DNA from: Arthrobacter sp. AK04
GTDB taxonomy: Bacteria; Actinomycetota; Actinomycetes; Actinomycetales; Micrococcaceae
Length of the DNA: 64,000 bases
Reading direction: 5' to 3'
Assembly: GCF_021129155.1 (NCBI RefSeq)
Contig: NZ_JAJOMC010000022.1
Coordinates: forward strand, 1 to 64,000
Shown: positions 16,941 through 25,599 of the stretch, piece after piece
Layout: each line of letters begins with the position of its first letter
How positions within the stretch are numbered: position 1 is the stretch's first letter
Translations under genes and position numbers: made by a program
Notes under the pieces: model-generated
Told to the model about the DNA's origin: nothing
The model's database searches: none
Seen by the model: the letters and a program-made list of their open reading frames with translations, nothing else

Positions 16941-17777
16941 TCAGCCGGCGTAGAAGTCAGCCAGTTCCTTGATCAGCTTGTCCGGAGCCTTGATGACGCC
17001 GTCGTGGCCGTAGCCGGGGAGGATGGTGTAGCTGGAGCCGGAGAGCACGTCGTGGATCTGGCCGCAGGCAATACCGAAGTAGGCCGGGCTCTTCTCGCCC
17101 ACCACAATCAGTGTCTCCAGCGGCAGCGCCAGGAACGGCTCGGCCGGCATGTCCGCGGCGATGATCGCCTTGATCTCGCGGACGCCGGTGCGCATCATCT
17201 CCCGCTGCTGCTTGCCCTCCGAGGTGCCGGCGGTCAGCTTGTTGGCCAGGGTCAGCATGGAGAGCGGCATGCGGGACGAAAACGCGCCGCCGGCTTCTAG
17301 GCCGCGCTGCAGCACGGCCAGGGCGCGGTCGTCGTCGCCGGCAGCGGCGGCACGCTCGTACTCCGCCGTCCAGTCCGCCTTGACGCTGTGGTTCACGGAG
17401 ACGGCGGGATCGTACACGGCCAGCCGTTCAACGGGCAGCGTCCGGGCTGCGTGCAGCGCAACGGCACCGCCGAAGCTGTGGCCGAAAACGTCCGTGCTGG
17501 ACGTATGTTTCATGACCGTCTGCAGATCGCGGATGTCCACGTCCAGCGTGTAATCCTCGGGCTGGGGCGACGACGAACCGCGGCCGCGCCTGTTGAACGT
17601 GTGCACCGGCCGGCCCAGGGCCGCGCTGAGCTTCTGCGCGAACCTGGTGTAATCCGCAGCGGTCACCATGGAAGGCGGGACAATAACAACGCCCGAACCG
17701 GCGGAAGCGAGTTCGGCACCCGTGGAGAAGAGCTCCAGCGTGCCGCCGTCGGGGGTCCTGATGTTCTCACGCGTCAT
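16941..17777 (-). CDS. Alpha/beta hydrolase, paralogue A
   Basis: The 278-residue alpha/beta-hydrolase fold protein has an oxyanion region VVIVPPSMVTAADY, FNRRGRGSSSPQPEDY, the nucleophile elbow GHSFGG (about residue 96), LAVYDPAVSV, and a late His in YGHDGVIKAP. The substrate is unknown. It is clearly homologous to the minus-strand hydrolase at 27549-28406; together they flank the carboxylase cluster. TAGGCT on the minus strand (17784-17789) ends six nucleotides before the ATG, so the mRNA is probably leaderless. Confidence 0.88.
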   Translation of the reverse strand: MTRENIRTPDGGTLELFSTGAELASAGSGVVIVPPSMVTAADYTRFAQKLSAALGRPVHTFNRRGRGSSSPQPEDYTLDVDIRDLQTVMKHTSSTDVFGHSFGGAVALHAARTLPVERLAVYDPAVSVNHSVKADWTAEYERAAAAGDDDRALAVLQRGLEAGGAFSSRMPLSMLTLANKLTAGTSEGKQQREMMRTGVREIKAIIAADMPAEPFLALPLETLIVVGEKSPAYFGIACGQIHDVLSGSSYTILPGYGHDGVIKAPDKLIKELADFYAG

Positions 17778-17852
17778 GTTCCGAGCCTAGCTGAGCAACC
17801 TGATTGCAGGCACCACGCTGCGCCGGGAAACAGCGGCTGCAGCCGGCGGCGG

Positions 17853-18524
17853 TCAGCCGAGGCGTGCGATGAGCGCCGCGCCCTGTTCCCGGATGGCGGG
17901 CAGGTCAGCGGCCAGCCCGCACAGGATCAGTCCCGCGTCCGCAGCCTGCAGCGGCGATTCGGGGGTTGCCATGCCGTCCGCCCGGAGATTGATCAGCGAT
18001 TCCACCAGGCGGAACGCCAGGTCTCCCGGGCTGGACTGCCACCTGGCTGCTGTAGCGGCGGGGGACAGGGCCGCGCCCAGCTCCCGGTACAGGTTGCGCA
18101 GTTCCTGCCGGTCGGCCAGGAACCGGGCAAAGCGGCCGCTGCGCGCTTCCGGCAGGTGGTAGAGGATCCCGAGGTTCCAGCGGGCGCTGCACAATTGAGT
18201 TCCGTCGTAGAGCGCGACGGCGTGGAGGCGGCTTGCTGCCTCCCCTTCGGCTGGCGGCAGGGCGGCCACCGCGCGGGCAAACTCCAGCCCTGCCAGGACG
18301 GTGCCCTCCAGCAGGTCCCCAAGGATGTCGTCCTTGGTCTTGAAGTGGTGGTAGAGCGAGGACTGCCTGATACCCACCGCATCCGCTATGGACCGCGTGG
18401 ACGTAGTGGCGAACCCCTGCGTGGTGAACAGCTCGGCGGCTGCGTCAAGGATTTCGTCCCGGGCTGTGGCCCCTGGCCTGGAGGGCTGTTGGCTGCGAGG
18501 GCGTCCCGGTCCGGCTGAAGTCAC
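17853..18524 (-). CDS. TetR family regulator of the carboxylase/allophanate cluster
   Basis: The 223-residue regulator has a TetR_N helix-turn-helix: EILDAAAELFTTQGFATTSTRSIADAVGIRQSSLYHHFKTKDDIL (about 24-68). The basic N-terminal arm (GRPRSQQPSRPG) can contact DNA. GTG 18524 is chosen because upstream residues are untypical; no strong ribosome binding site is visible. It is divergent from the permease gene with a 230-bp gap, and by position is the likely regulator of the permease-DUF1989-carboxylase-hydrolase operon. The ligand may be the nitrogen compound being degraded. Confidence 0.87.
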   Translation of the reverse strand: MTSAGPGRPRSQQPSRPGATARDEILDAAAELFTTQGFATTSTRSIADAVGIRQSSLYHHFKTKDDILGDLLEGTVLAGLEFARAVAALPPAEGEAASRLHAVALYDGTQLCSARWNLGILYHLPEARSGRFARFLADRQELRNLYRELGAALSPAATAARWQSSPGDLAFRLVESLINLRADGMATPESPLQAADAGLILCGLAADLPAIREQGAALIARLG

Positions 18525-18754
18525 CGCATCATTCTTGCATTGCCTCACCACGGATGCGGCGCCCAGTCCCGCGCCCGGATCCGCGGTGAGGGAATGGAAA
18601 TACTGCCGAAACAAGATGTCTATCCGCCTTTTACAGGGGTGAAACTCCCCGGGGACATCCCGCTGGAAAACTATCAAGTGACCGGTATTCCGCAGCTTTC
18701 GGCCGAGTGCTGCGGTACCGGCGGCCCCCGCCTTTCCAGCCCCCGGAGAATCTG
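18525..18754. promoter_or_regulatory. Divergent control region between TetR and the permease operon
   Basis: This 230-bp gap holds nested dyads: GATGTC (18615-18620) with GACATC (18654-18659), and GGGG/CCCC arms inside (18636-18650), followed by CCCCGGGG (18647-18654). These are candidate TetR operators or a 5' leader hairpin. I looked for guanidine-I, -II and -III riboswitch cores and found none. GGAG precedes the permease ATG. Confidence 0.4.
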
Positions 18755-20257
18755 ATGACTTCAACCGTTCTTCCCACCGTCCATGCGGACGATGCGGACC
18801 TGACGTCCCTGGGCTACCAGCCCACCCTCCACCGCAAACTCGGCCGCTACGCCTCCTTCGCGGCCGGCTTTTCCTTTGTGTCCATCCTGACCACCATCTT
18901 CCAGCTCTTCGCTTTCGGCTACTCGTTTGCCGGTCCCGCGTTCTTCTGGACCTGGCCGGTGGTCCTTATTGGCCAGCTGCTCGTGGCCCTGAACTTCGCG
19001 GAACTGGCTGCCCGCTACCCGCTGTCCGGAGCCGTTTACCAGTGGGCGCGCCGGGTGGGCGGGGAAGGCGTGGGCTGGTTCGCCGGATGGTTCATGGCCA
19101 TTGCCCAGGTTGTGACCGCCGCAGCCGCCGCCATCGCCCTGCAGGTGGTACTGCCCCAGCTGTGGGACGGCTTCCAGGTGGTGGGCGGTGATCCCGCGCT
19201 GAACACCGTTACCGGCGCCGCCAACGCCGTGATCCTTGGAGCAGTCCTCCTGGTGGCCACCACCATCATCAACTCGCTGGGCGTTAAGCTCATGGCCCAC
19301 GTGAATTCGGTCGGCGTCACCTGCGAAATCGTCGGCGTCGTGGCCGTGATCCTCGCCCTTATCAGCGCCGCCCAGCGCGGCCCCGGAGTGGTTGCGGACA
19401 CCACGGTGCTCCAGACCTCCGACCTCGGCGCAGTGGGAGCCTTCCTGGTTTCGGGCCTCATGGCCGCCTACGTGATGGTGGGCTTCAACTCCGCCGGCGA
19501 ACTCTCGGAAGAAACCAAGGACCCGCGCCGCACCGCCCCGCGGACCATTCTTTCGGCGCTTCTCATTTCGGGCATCGGCGGGGCGCTCATGATCATCACG
19601 GCCCTGATGGCGGCACCCAGCCTCGACGACGGCCGCCTCGCCACTGAAGGCCTGCCCTACGTCCTCACCGCCGTCCTGGGCACCTTCTGGGGCAAGGTGC
19701 TGCTGGTGGACGTCGCCATCGCCATCTTCGTCTGCACCCTGGCCATCCAGACCGCCGGTTCCCGCCTGGTGTTCTCCATGGCACGGGACGGCAAGCTCCC
19801 CGCATCCGCGCTGCTCTCCTCCGTCCACCCCACCCGCGGCACCCCGATGTGGCCGTCCATCGTCATCGGGGCCCTGGCCGTGGGCGTCCTCGCCATCAAT
19901 GTGGGCAACGCGGCACTGTTCACCACCCTCTGCAGCGTCTGCATCGTGATGGTCTACCTCGCCTACCTCCTGGTCACCGTGCCGCAGCTCATCAACCGCC
20001 TTCGCGGCGACTGGAACCGGGTGGGGCAGACCCTGCCGGCCGGCCTCTTCTCCCTGGGCCGCTGGGGCCTTCCCGTCAACATCCTCGCCGTCCTCTACGG
20101 TGCCGTGATGGTGGTCAACCTCGCCTGGCCGCGGCCCGAGGTCTACGACCCCTCCGGTGAAAACGGGATCCTGCTCTACTCGGCACCGCTGATGGTCACC
20201 GTGGTCCTGCTCCTGGGCATCTGGGTGCGGCGCCGGAACCTCGCGGCCAACGCCTGA
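18755..20257 (+). CDS. APC superfamily permease (amino acid/amine type)
   Basis: The 500-residue permease has 12 predicted membrane segments. TM1 carries the APC motif (YASFAAGFSFVSILTTIFQLFAFGYSFAGPAFFWTWP), and LNFAELAARYPLSGAVYQWARRVGG and ELSEETKDPRRTAPRTI are signatures of the amino acid-polyamine-organocation family. It heads the operon that continues with two DUF1989 proteins and a carboxylase, so it probably imports the nitrogen substrate (guanidine, urea or a precursor amine). The ATG at 18755 follows GGAG. An in-frame ATG at 18707 is rejected because it would add an untypical tail. Confidence 0.88.
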   Translation: MTSTVLPTVHADDADLTSLGYQPTLHRKLGRYASFAAGFSFVSILTTIFQLFAFGYSFAGPAFFWTWPVVLIGQLLVALNFAELAARYPLSGAVYQWARRVGGEGVGWFAGWFMAIAQVVTAAAAAIALQVVLPQLWDGFQVVGGDPALNTVTGAANAVILGAVLLVATTIINSLGVKLMAHVNSVGVTCEIVGVVAVILALISAAQRGPGVVADTTVLQTSDLGAVGAFLVSGLMAAYVMVGFNSAGELSEETKDPRRTAPRTILSALLISGIGGALMIITALMAAPSLDDGRLATEGLPYVLTAVLGTFWGKVLLVDVAIAIFVCTLAIQTAGSRLVFSMARDGKLPASALLSSVHPTRGTPMWPSIVIGALAVGVLAINVGNAALFTTLCSVCIVMVYLAYLLVTVPQLINRLRGDWNRVGQTLPAGLFSLGRWGLPVNILAVLYGAVMVVNLAWPRPEVYDPSGENGILLYSAPLMVTVVLLLGIWVRRRNLAANA

Positions 20258-20309
20258 GCCAGTCCCGAACAGTTCAACAGCCCTTCTCCAGAACCAGCAC
20301 AGGATTGAC

Positions 20310-21185
20310 ATGACACAACTAACCGAAAGCCCGGCAACCGGCACCGCCACCACCGCAGGCGCCCGCGCCCACGCCCGGGAGCAGCACGGCAGGACCGTGG
20401 AGACCATGCGTTTCGTGCCCGCTTCCACGGCCCCGGCGCGCCTGACGGAAGGACTGCCCGACGGCGCGTCCCCCACCTGGGCTGAATCCCTCGCCTTTGG
20501 CCGCTACACCACTATGTCCCTGGCCCGGGGCACCCGGATCAGGCTCACTGACACTTCCGGTGACGCCTGCGTGCACACCCTCCTTTACCGCGCCGGAGCC
20601 CTCCACGAGCGGCTCAACGTGGCGGACACCGTCAAGGTCCCCTGGCAGGCCTACCCGGGCATGGGCCACCCGCTCCTGTCCGACGCCGGCCGCCTGATGG
20701 CCACGGTCGTGGCGGACACCTCCTCCCGGCACGACGCCCTGACCGGTGCCACCACCCTGGAAGGAAACACGGCCCGGTACGGTGCCGGAACCGCCCACAG
20801 CGCATCTCCCGCGGCCCGCGAACTGCTCACCCTTGGCGCACTCAAGAGCGGGCTGGGGCCCGCCGACGTGGCGCCGTCGTTGTCCTTCTTCAAAGGCATC
20901 TCCGTGGACCCTGCCGGCAGCATTGCCTTCACCGGAAGCGCAGGCCCGGGAGCCGCCGTCGAACTCCTGCTCCAGATGGACGCAGTCCTGGTGCTGGCCA
21001 ACACCGCACACCCGCTGGACCCCCGCCCGGACTTCACCGGGACCGCCGTGGACATCGCTGCCTGGCACGCTCCGCAGGACCTCGCGGCCCTTGCGGCGGG
21101 CACCCTCACCGGAGCCCTGCCCCCTGAACACCTGCAGGCACTGCAGAACACCGAACACGATCTCACCGCAAGGAACGCCCGATGA
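20310..21185 (+). CDS. Urea carboxylase-associated protein 1 (DUF1989), probable carboxyguanidine deiminase subunit
   Basis: The 291-residue DUF1989 protein contains SGDACVHTLLYRA, AYPGMGHPLLSDAGRLMATVV, SFFKGISVDPAG and a C-terminal VLANTAHPLDP. In related systems two DUF1989 subunits form carboxyguanidine deiminase, which converts carboxyguanidine to allophanate. Compared with its neighbour, this copy lacks the cysteines around NCPQINNPC (it reads NTAHPLDP), so it may be a non-catalytic or structural subunit. Its stop overlaps the next ATG (ATGA). The N-terminal 30 residues are an alanine/threonine-rich extension. Confidence 0.85.
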   Translation: MTQLTESPATGTATTAGARAHAREQHGRTVETMRFVPASTAPARLTEGLPDGASPTWAESLAFGRYTTMSLARGTRIRLTDTSGDACVHTLLYRAGALHERLNVADTVKVPWQAYPGMGHPLLSDAGRLMATVVADTSSRHDALTGATTLEGNTARYGAGTAHSASPAARELLTLGALKSGLGPADVAPSLSFFKGISVDPAGSIAFTGSAGPGAAVELLLQMDAVLVLANTAHPLDPRPDFTGTAVDIAAWHAPQDLAALAAGTLTGALPPEHLQALQNTEHDLTARNAR

Positions 21186-21856
21186 ACACCGCCACTTCCG
21201 CCGCTCCGGCCGCTGCCCGCCAGACAGCCCTCGCCCCCGGAGACGTGGTCCTTGACGAATACGTCGAGGCACGCGGTCCCTGGTCCGCCGTCGTGGCCGC
21301 CGGGGACGTGCTGACCATTGTGGACCTGGAAGGCAACCAGGCCGTGGACTGCCTGCTCTATGCTGCCGGGGACACCACCCTGCGCTACTCCTCCGCCGTC
21401 ACCATCGCCCGGCAGCAGTCAATTGTCCTCACCACCGGCTCGGTCCTGCGGGCAGAAACAGGCGCACCGCTCATGACCGTGGTGGCTGACGAGGTGGGCG
21501 TGCACGACACCATCGGCGGCGCCTGCTCGCAGGAATCCAACACCCTCCGCTACGGACAGCACACCCGCGAGCAGCACGCCTGCGTGGAGAACTTCCTGAT
21601 CGAGGGCTCCCGCTGGGGCCTCGGGAAGCGGGACCTGGTGTCCAACATCAACTGGTTCATGAACGTGCCCGTGGACCCGGACGGCGCCCTGGGCATCGTG
21701 GACGGACTGTCCGCCCCCGGGAAGCGCGTGGCGCTCAAGGCGGAAGTGGACACTTTGGTGCTCGTCTCCAACTGCCCGCAGATCAACAACCCGTGCAACG
21801 GCTTCAACCCCACCCCTGTCCGCATGATCGTCACCCGGCCGGAGGCTGCACTGTGA
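21182..21856 (+). CDS. Urea carboxylase-associated protein 2 (DUF1989), probable carboxyguanidine deiminase subunit
   Basis: The 224-residue DUF1989 protein contains EGNQAVDCLLYAAGDTTLRYS, GGACSQESNTLRYG, NINWFMNVPVDPDG and NCPQINNPCNGFNPTPVRM. The conserved Cys residues in the last motifs are retained and could bind metal or take part in catalysis. It overlaps the upstream partner by 4 bp and its stop overlaps the GTG of the carboxylase. This tight coupling suits fixed stoichiometry. Whether it acts on carboxyguanidine or supports urea carboxylase is inferred from family literature, not tested here. Confidence 0.87.
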   Translation: MNTATSAAPAAARQTALAPGDVVLDEYVEARGPWSAVVAAGDVLTIVDLEGNQAVDCLLYAAGDTTLRYSSAVTIARQQSIVLTTGSVLRAETGAPLMTVVADEVGVHDTIGGACSQESNTLRYGQHTREQHACVENFLIEGSRWGLGKRDLVSNINWFMNVPVDPDGALGIVDGLSAPGKRVALKAEVDTLVLVSNCPQINNPCNGFNPTPVRMIVTRPEAAL

Positions 21857-24800
21857 ATACTTTCGACACCCTTTTAGTTGCCAACCGCGGCGAGATCGCC
21901 TGCCGCATCATCGAGTCCGCCCGGAAACTGGGACTGCGGACCGTTGCCGTATTCTCCGAAGCGGACAGGGGCGCCAAGCACGTCCGGCTGGCCGACGAAG
22001 CCGTGCTCCTGGGGCCGGCCCCGGCAAAGGAGTCCTACCTTCGGGTGGATGCCCTGCTGGATGCGGCCAGGTCCACCGGGGCCGGTGCCATCCACCCCGG
22101 CTACGGATTCCTTTCCGAGGATGCCGCATTTGCCGAAGCCGTTGAAGCAGCGGGCCTGGTGTTCGTGGGTCCCACCGCCGAACAGCTGCGCATCTTCGGC
22201 ACCAAGCACACGGCACGCGATGCCGCCAAAGCCGCCGGGGTGCCCATGATCGCCGGATCCGGGCTGCTGGCAGGCGTTGACGACGCCGTTGCTGCCGGTT
22301 CCGTCATCGGCTTCCCACTCATGCTCAAAGCCACCGGCGGCGGCGGGGGCATCGGCATGACGGTCTGCCGCGACGAGGCCGAACTCGCGGAGAGCTTTCC
22401 CCGCGTGGCCCGGCTGGCCGGGGCAAGCTTCGGCACCGCCGGTGTGTTCGCGGAGCGGTACGTCGAAAACGCGCGGCACATTGAGGTGCAGGTCTTTGGC
22501 GACGGCGCAGGCCGGGTGGTCAGCCTGGGCGACAGGGACTGCTCCCTTCAGCGCCGGCACCAGAAGGTCCTCGAGGAGGCGCCCGCCCCGGACCTGCCGG
22601 ACGGACTGCGCGAGGAACTGCACCGCAGCTCCCGTGCCCTGTGCGCGTCCCTTAACTACCGTTCCGCCGGGACCGTGGAGTTCGTCTACGACTCCGCCCG
22701 CCAAGAGGCGTCGTTCCTGGAGGTCAACGCCCGGCTGCAGGTGGAGCACCCCGTCACCGAGGCCGTCACCGGCGTGGACCTGGTGGAGTGGATGCTCCGC
22801 CTGGCCCAGGGCGGCCCTGAAGCGGCGTCGGTCCTGGCGGACCGGCCGGACAGCCTGCCCGTTTCAGGCCACGCCGTTGAGGCGCGCGTCTATGCCGAGG
22901 ACCCGGCCCGCGGCTTCCAGCCCAGCGCCGGCACCGTGACCAACGCCGTCTACCCGGCCTCCGCCGATGTCCGCGTGGACGCCTGGGCGGAAACCGGCAC
23001 CGAAGTGTCCACCAACTACGATCCCCTCCTGGGCAAGATCATCACCTCCGGCCCGAACCGGGCCGAGGCCTTCGACCGGCTGGCTGCCGCGCTCGCCGGC
23101 TCCCGGATCGACGGGATCGAGACCAACCTGGGGATGCTCCGCGCGGCCACCGGCCTGGAGGCGGTCCGCAGCGTGCAGCACTCCACCAGCACGCTGGACA
23201 ACGTGGGGGACCCCGAACCCCGCATCACCGTGGGCCGCCCCGGCCTCCAGACCAGCGTCCAGGACTGGCCGGGAAGGACCGGCCTGTGGCAGATCGGCGT
23301 TCCACCGAGCGGCCCCATGGATGACTTGTCCTTCCGCCTCGGCAACACCGCCCTGGGCAACCCCGAAGGCGCCCCGGGCCTGGAGTTCACCATGACCGGG
23401 CCCTCCCTGACCTTCACGCACGCCACCACTGTCTGCGTCACCGGCGCGGAAGTAACGGTCACCGTCGACGGGAAAGAGGTGCCCGCGTGGACGCCCGTGA
23501 CCGTCCCGGCGGGCGGAACGCTCGACGCCGGCACGGCCTCCGGAGCCGGGCTTCGCGGCTACATCCTGTTCCAGGGCGGCCTGGACATCCCGCACTACCT
23601 GGGCAGCGCTTCCACGTTCACCCTGGGCCAGTTCGGCGGCCATGCCGGGCGCGTGCTGCGTGCCGGAGACGTCCTCCGCGCAGCAGCACCGTCCGCTGGC
23701 GGCGGCAGCGGAAAAATAGCGACGGCGGCAGTCCCCGTGGACAGCCGCCCCGCCCTGGCCTCAAGTTGGGAACTTGCCGTGACGGAAGGGCCGCACGGCG
23801 CGCCGGAGTTCTTCCGGCGCGAGGACATCGACGAGCTTTATGCGTCCGAGTACGAGGTCCACTTCAACTCCGCCCGCACCGGCGTGCGGCTCATCGGCCC
23901 CAAGCCGCGCTGGGCACGTACCGACGGCGGCGAGGCCGGCCTGCACCCGTCCAACATCCACGACACCGCCTATTCAGTTGGCGCGCTGGATTTCACGGGT
24001 GACACCCCCATCCTGCTCGGCCCGGACGGACCCAGCCTGGGCGGGTTCGTCTGCCCGGTCACCGTGGTGACGGCCGACCGCTGGAAGCTCGGCCAGCTCC
24101 GGCCAGGCGACAAGGTGCGGTTCGTTCCCGTCCGTGTCAGCCAGGCGCCGTCGGCCAGGGACCTTGGCCCGGGCCGCCAGCTGCTCCTGCCCGGCGACGC
24201 CGGGTGGTCCGGCATCCCAACGGCCACACCTTCGCCCGCCGCCGGCCGTCCCGAACGTACGGCGCGGGGTGACGGGGACGACGGCGTCCTGGGACGGGTG
24301 CCGGAAGGTCCCGGAAGGCCTGCGGTCACCTACCGGCGCTCCGGTGATGACAACCTGCTGGTGGAATACGGGGAGATGGTCCTGGACCTTAGCCTCCGTG
24401 CCAGGGTGCACGCCCTGCACCAGCACCTTGAGCAGCTCCGCGTGCCCGGGATCGTGGACCTGACCCCGGGAATCCGCTCCCTCCAGGTCAAGGTTGACCC
24501 GTCGGTCCTGTCCACGAAGAAACTGCTGGGACTCGTCCAGGAAGTCGAGGCAGCCCTGCCGGCGAGCTCGGAGCTGGTGGTTCCCAGCCGCACCGTCCGG
24601 CTGCCGCTGTCCTGGGACGACCCCGCCACCCGGGAAGCGATTGAACGCTACATGGCCGGTGTCCGGGACGATGCCCCCTGGTGCCCCTGGAACATCGAGT
24701 TCATTCGGCGGATCAACGGCCTGGGTTCGGTCAACGACGTGTTCGACACCGTCTTCAACGCCGAATACCTGGTCCTCGGCCTGGGCGACGTCTACCTCGG

Positions 24801-25599
24801 CGCCCCCGTTGCAACGCCGCTGGATCCCCGCCACCGGCTGGTGACCACCAAGTACAACCCGGCCCGCACCTGGACACCCGAGAACGCGGTGGGCATTGGT
24901 GGCGCGTACATGTGCATCTACGGCATGGAAGGCCCCGGCGGCTACCAGTTTGTTGGCCGTACCACCCAGGTGTGGTCGCGCTACGCGGACTCCGCCCCGT
25001 TCGAACCGGGTTCGCCGTGGCTGCTGCGCTTCTTCGACCGCATCTCCTGGTACCCGGTCAGCCCCGAGGAGCTCCTGGACCTGCGGGCGGACATGGCCGC
25101 TGGAAGGGGCCGCGGCGTCGAGATCGAGGACGGCACCTTCTCGCTGGCCGACCACGAGGTGTTCCTCGAGGAAAACCGCGAATCGATCACCGCGTTCCGG
25201 GACAAGCAGGGTGCGGCGTTCGCGGTGGAACGGCAGGCGTGGGCCGACGCCGGCGAGTTTGACCGCGCGGACGCTCTTGCCGCTGTTGTGTCACCGGTTA
25301 TGGATGAAGTGGCGGTTCCGGACGGCGGGTTACTCGTGGCCGCACCGTTCGCGGCGAGCGTCTGGAAGGTCGATGTCAAGGCAGGGGACCGGGTGGTGCA
25401 GGGCCAGCCGCTGGTGTCCCTCGAGGCGATGAAGATGGAAACCGTGCTGGAAGCGCCGTGCGACGGCGTGGTGGTGCGGGTCCTGCCGGCCGCGGGCTCG
25501 CAGGTTGTTGCGGGGGAGGCCGTGGTGGTCCTCGGCACCGTGGACGCGGAAGCCGGGTCCGTCATCGAAGCGCAGGAACTGGAAGAGGCAGCAGTATGA
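21853..25599 (+). CDS. Biotin-dependent urea/guanidine carboxylase
   Basis: The 1248-residue multidomain enzyme carboxylates urea or guanidine with ATP and bicarbonate. Domains: biotin carboxylase at about 1-450 (LLVANRGEIACRII, HPGYGFLSED, ATGGGGGIGM, FLEVNARLQVEHPVTE); carboxyltransferase in two parts, the AHS2/KipA-like part at about 460-780 (GRPGLQTSVQDWPGRTG, GVPPSGPMDD) and the AHS1/KipI-like part at about 820-1020; and a biotinyl domain at the end with LEAMKME, biotin on K1194. The GTG start overlaps the upstream stop (GTGA). Association with two DUF1989 genes favours guanidine as substrate. Length is normal for the bacterial family. Confidence 0.94.
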   Translation: MNTFDTLLVANRGEIACRIIESARKLGLRTVAVFSEADRGAKHVRLADEAVLLGPAPAKESYLRVDALLDAARSTGAGAIHPGYGFLSEDAAFAEAVEAAGLVFVGPTAEQLRIFGTKHTARDAAKAAGVPMIAGSGLLAGVDDAVAAGSVIGFPLMLKATGGGGGIGMTVCRDEAELAESFPRVARLAGASFGTAGVFAERYVENARHIEVQVFGDGAGRVVSLGDRDCSLQRRHQKVLEEAPAPDLPDGLREELHRSSRALCASLNYRSAGTVEFVYDSARQEASFLEVNARLQVEHPVTEAVTGVDLVEWMLRLAQGGPEAASVLADRPDSLPVSGHAVEARVYAEDPARGFQPSAGTVTNAVYPASADVRVDAWAETGTEVSTNYDPLLGKIITSGPNRAEAFDRLAAALAGSRIDGIETNLGMLRAATGLEAVRSVQHSTSTLDNVGDPEPRITVGRPGLQTSVQDWPGRTGLWQIGVPPSGPMDDLSFRLGNTALGNPEGAPGLEFTMTGPSLTFTHATTVCVTGAEVTVTVDGKEVPAWTPVTVPAGGTLDAGTASGAGLRGYILFQGGLDIPHYLGSASTFTLGQFGGHAGRVLRAGDVLRAAAPSAGGGSGKIATAAVPVDSRPALASSWELAVTEGPHGAPEFFRREDIDELYASEYEVHFNSARTGVRLIGPKPRWARTDGGEAGLHPSNIHDTAYSVGALDFTGDTPILLGPDGPSLGGFVCPVTVVTADRWKLGQLRPGDKVRFVPVRVSQAPSARDLGPGRQLLLPGDAGWSGIPTATPSPAAGRPERTARGDGDDGVLGRVPEGPGRPAVTYRRSGDDNLLVEYGEMVLDLSLRARVHALHQHLEQLRVPGIVDLTPGIRSLQVKVDPSVLSTKKLLGLVQEVEAALPASSELVVPSRTVRLPLSWDDPATREAIERYMAGVRDDAPWCPWNIEFIRRINGLGSVNDVFDTVFNAEYLVLGLGDVYLGAPVATPLDPRHRLVTTKYNPARTWTPENAVGIGGAYMCIYGMEGPGGYQFVGRTTQVWSRYADSAPFEPGSPWLLRFFDRISWYPVSPEELLDLRADMAAGRGRGVEIEDGTFSLADHEVFLEENRESITAFRDKQGAAFAVERQAWADAGEFDRADALAAVVSPVMDEVAVPDGGLLVAAPFAASVWKVDVKAGDRVVQGQPLVSLEAMKMETVLEAPCDGVVVRVLPAAGSQVVAGEAVVVLGTVDAEAGSVIEAQELEEAAV

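Noticed and set aside
17388..18518. Plus-strand open frame opposite hydrolase A and TetR
   Set aside because: It crosses the gap between two good minus-strand genes, and its translation has Gly/Arg-rich shadow character.
18525..18754. Guanidine riboswitch ahead of the permease operon
   Set aside because: The conserved cores of the three classic guanidine riboswitch classes as I remember them are not found. A covariance search would be decisive; only generic dyads are visible.
18761..20476. Long minus-strand open frame opposite the APC permease
   Set aside because: The translation is a His/Gly/Asp-rich sequence typical of a reversed membrane-protein gene; the plus frame has clear permease motifs.
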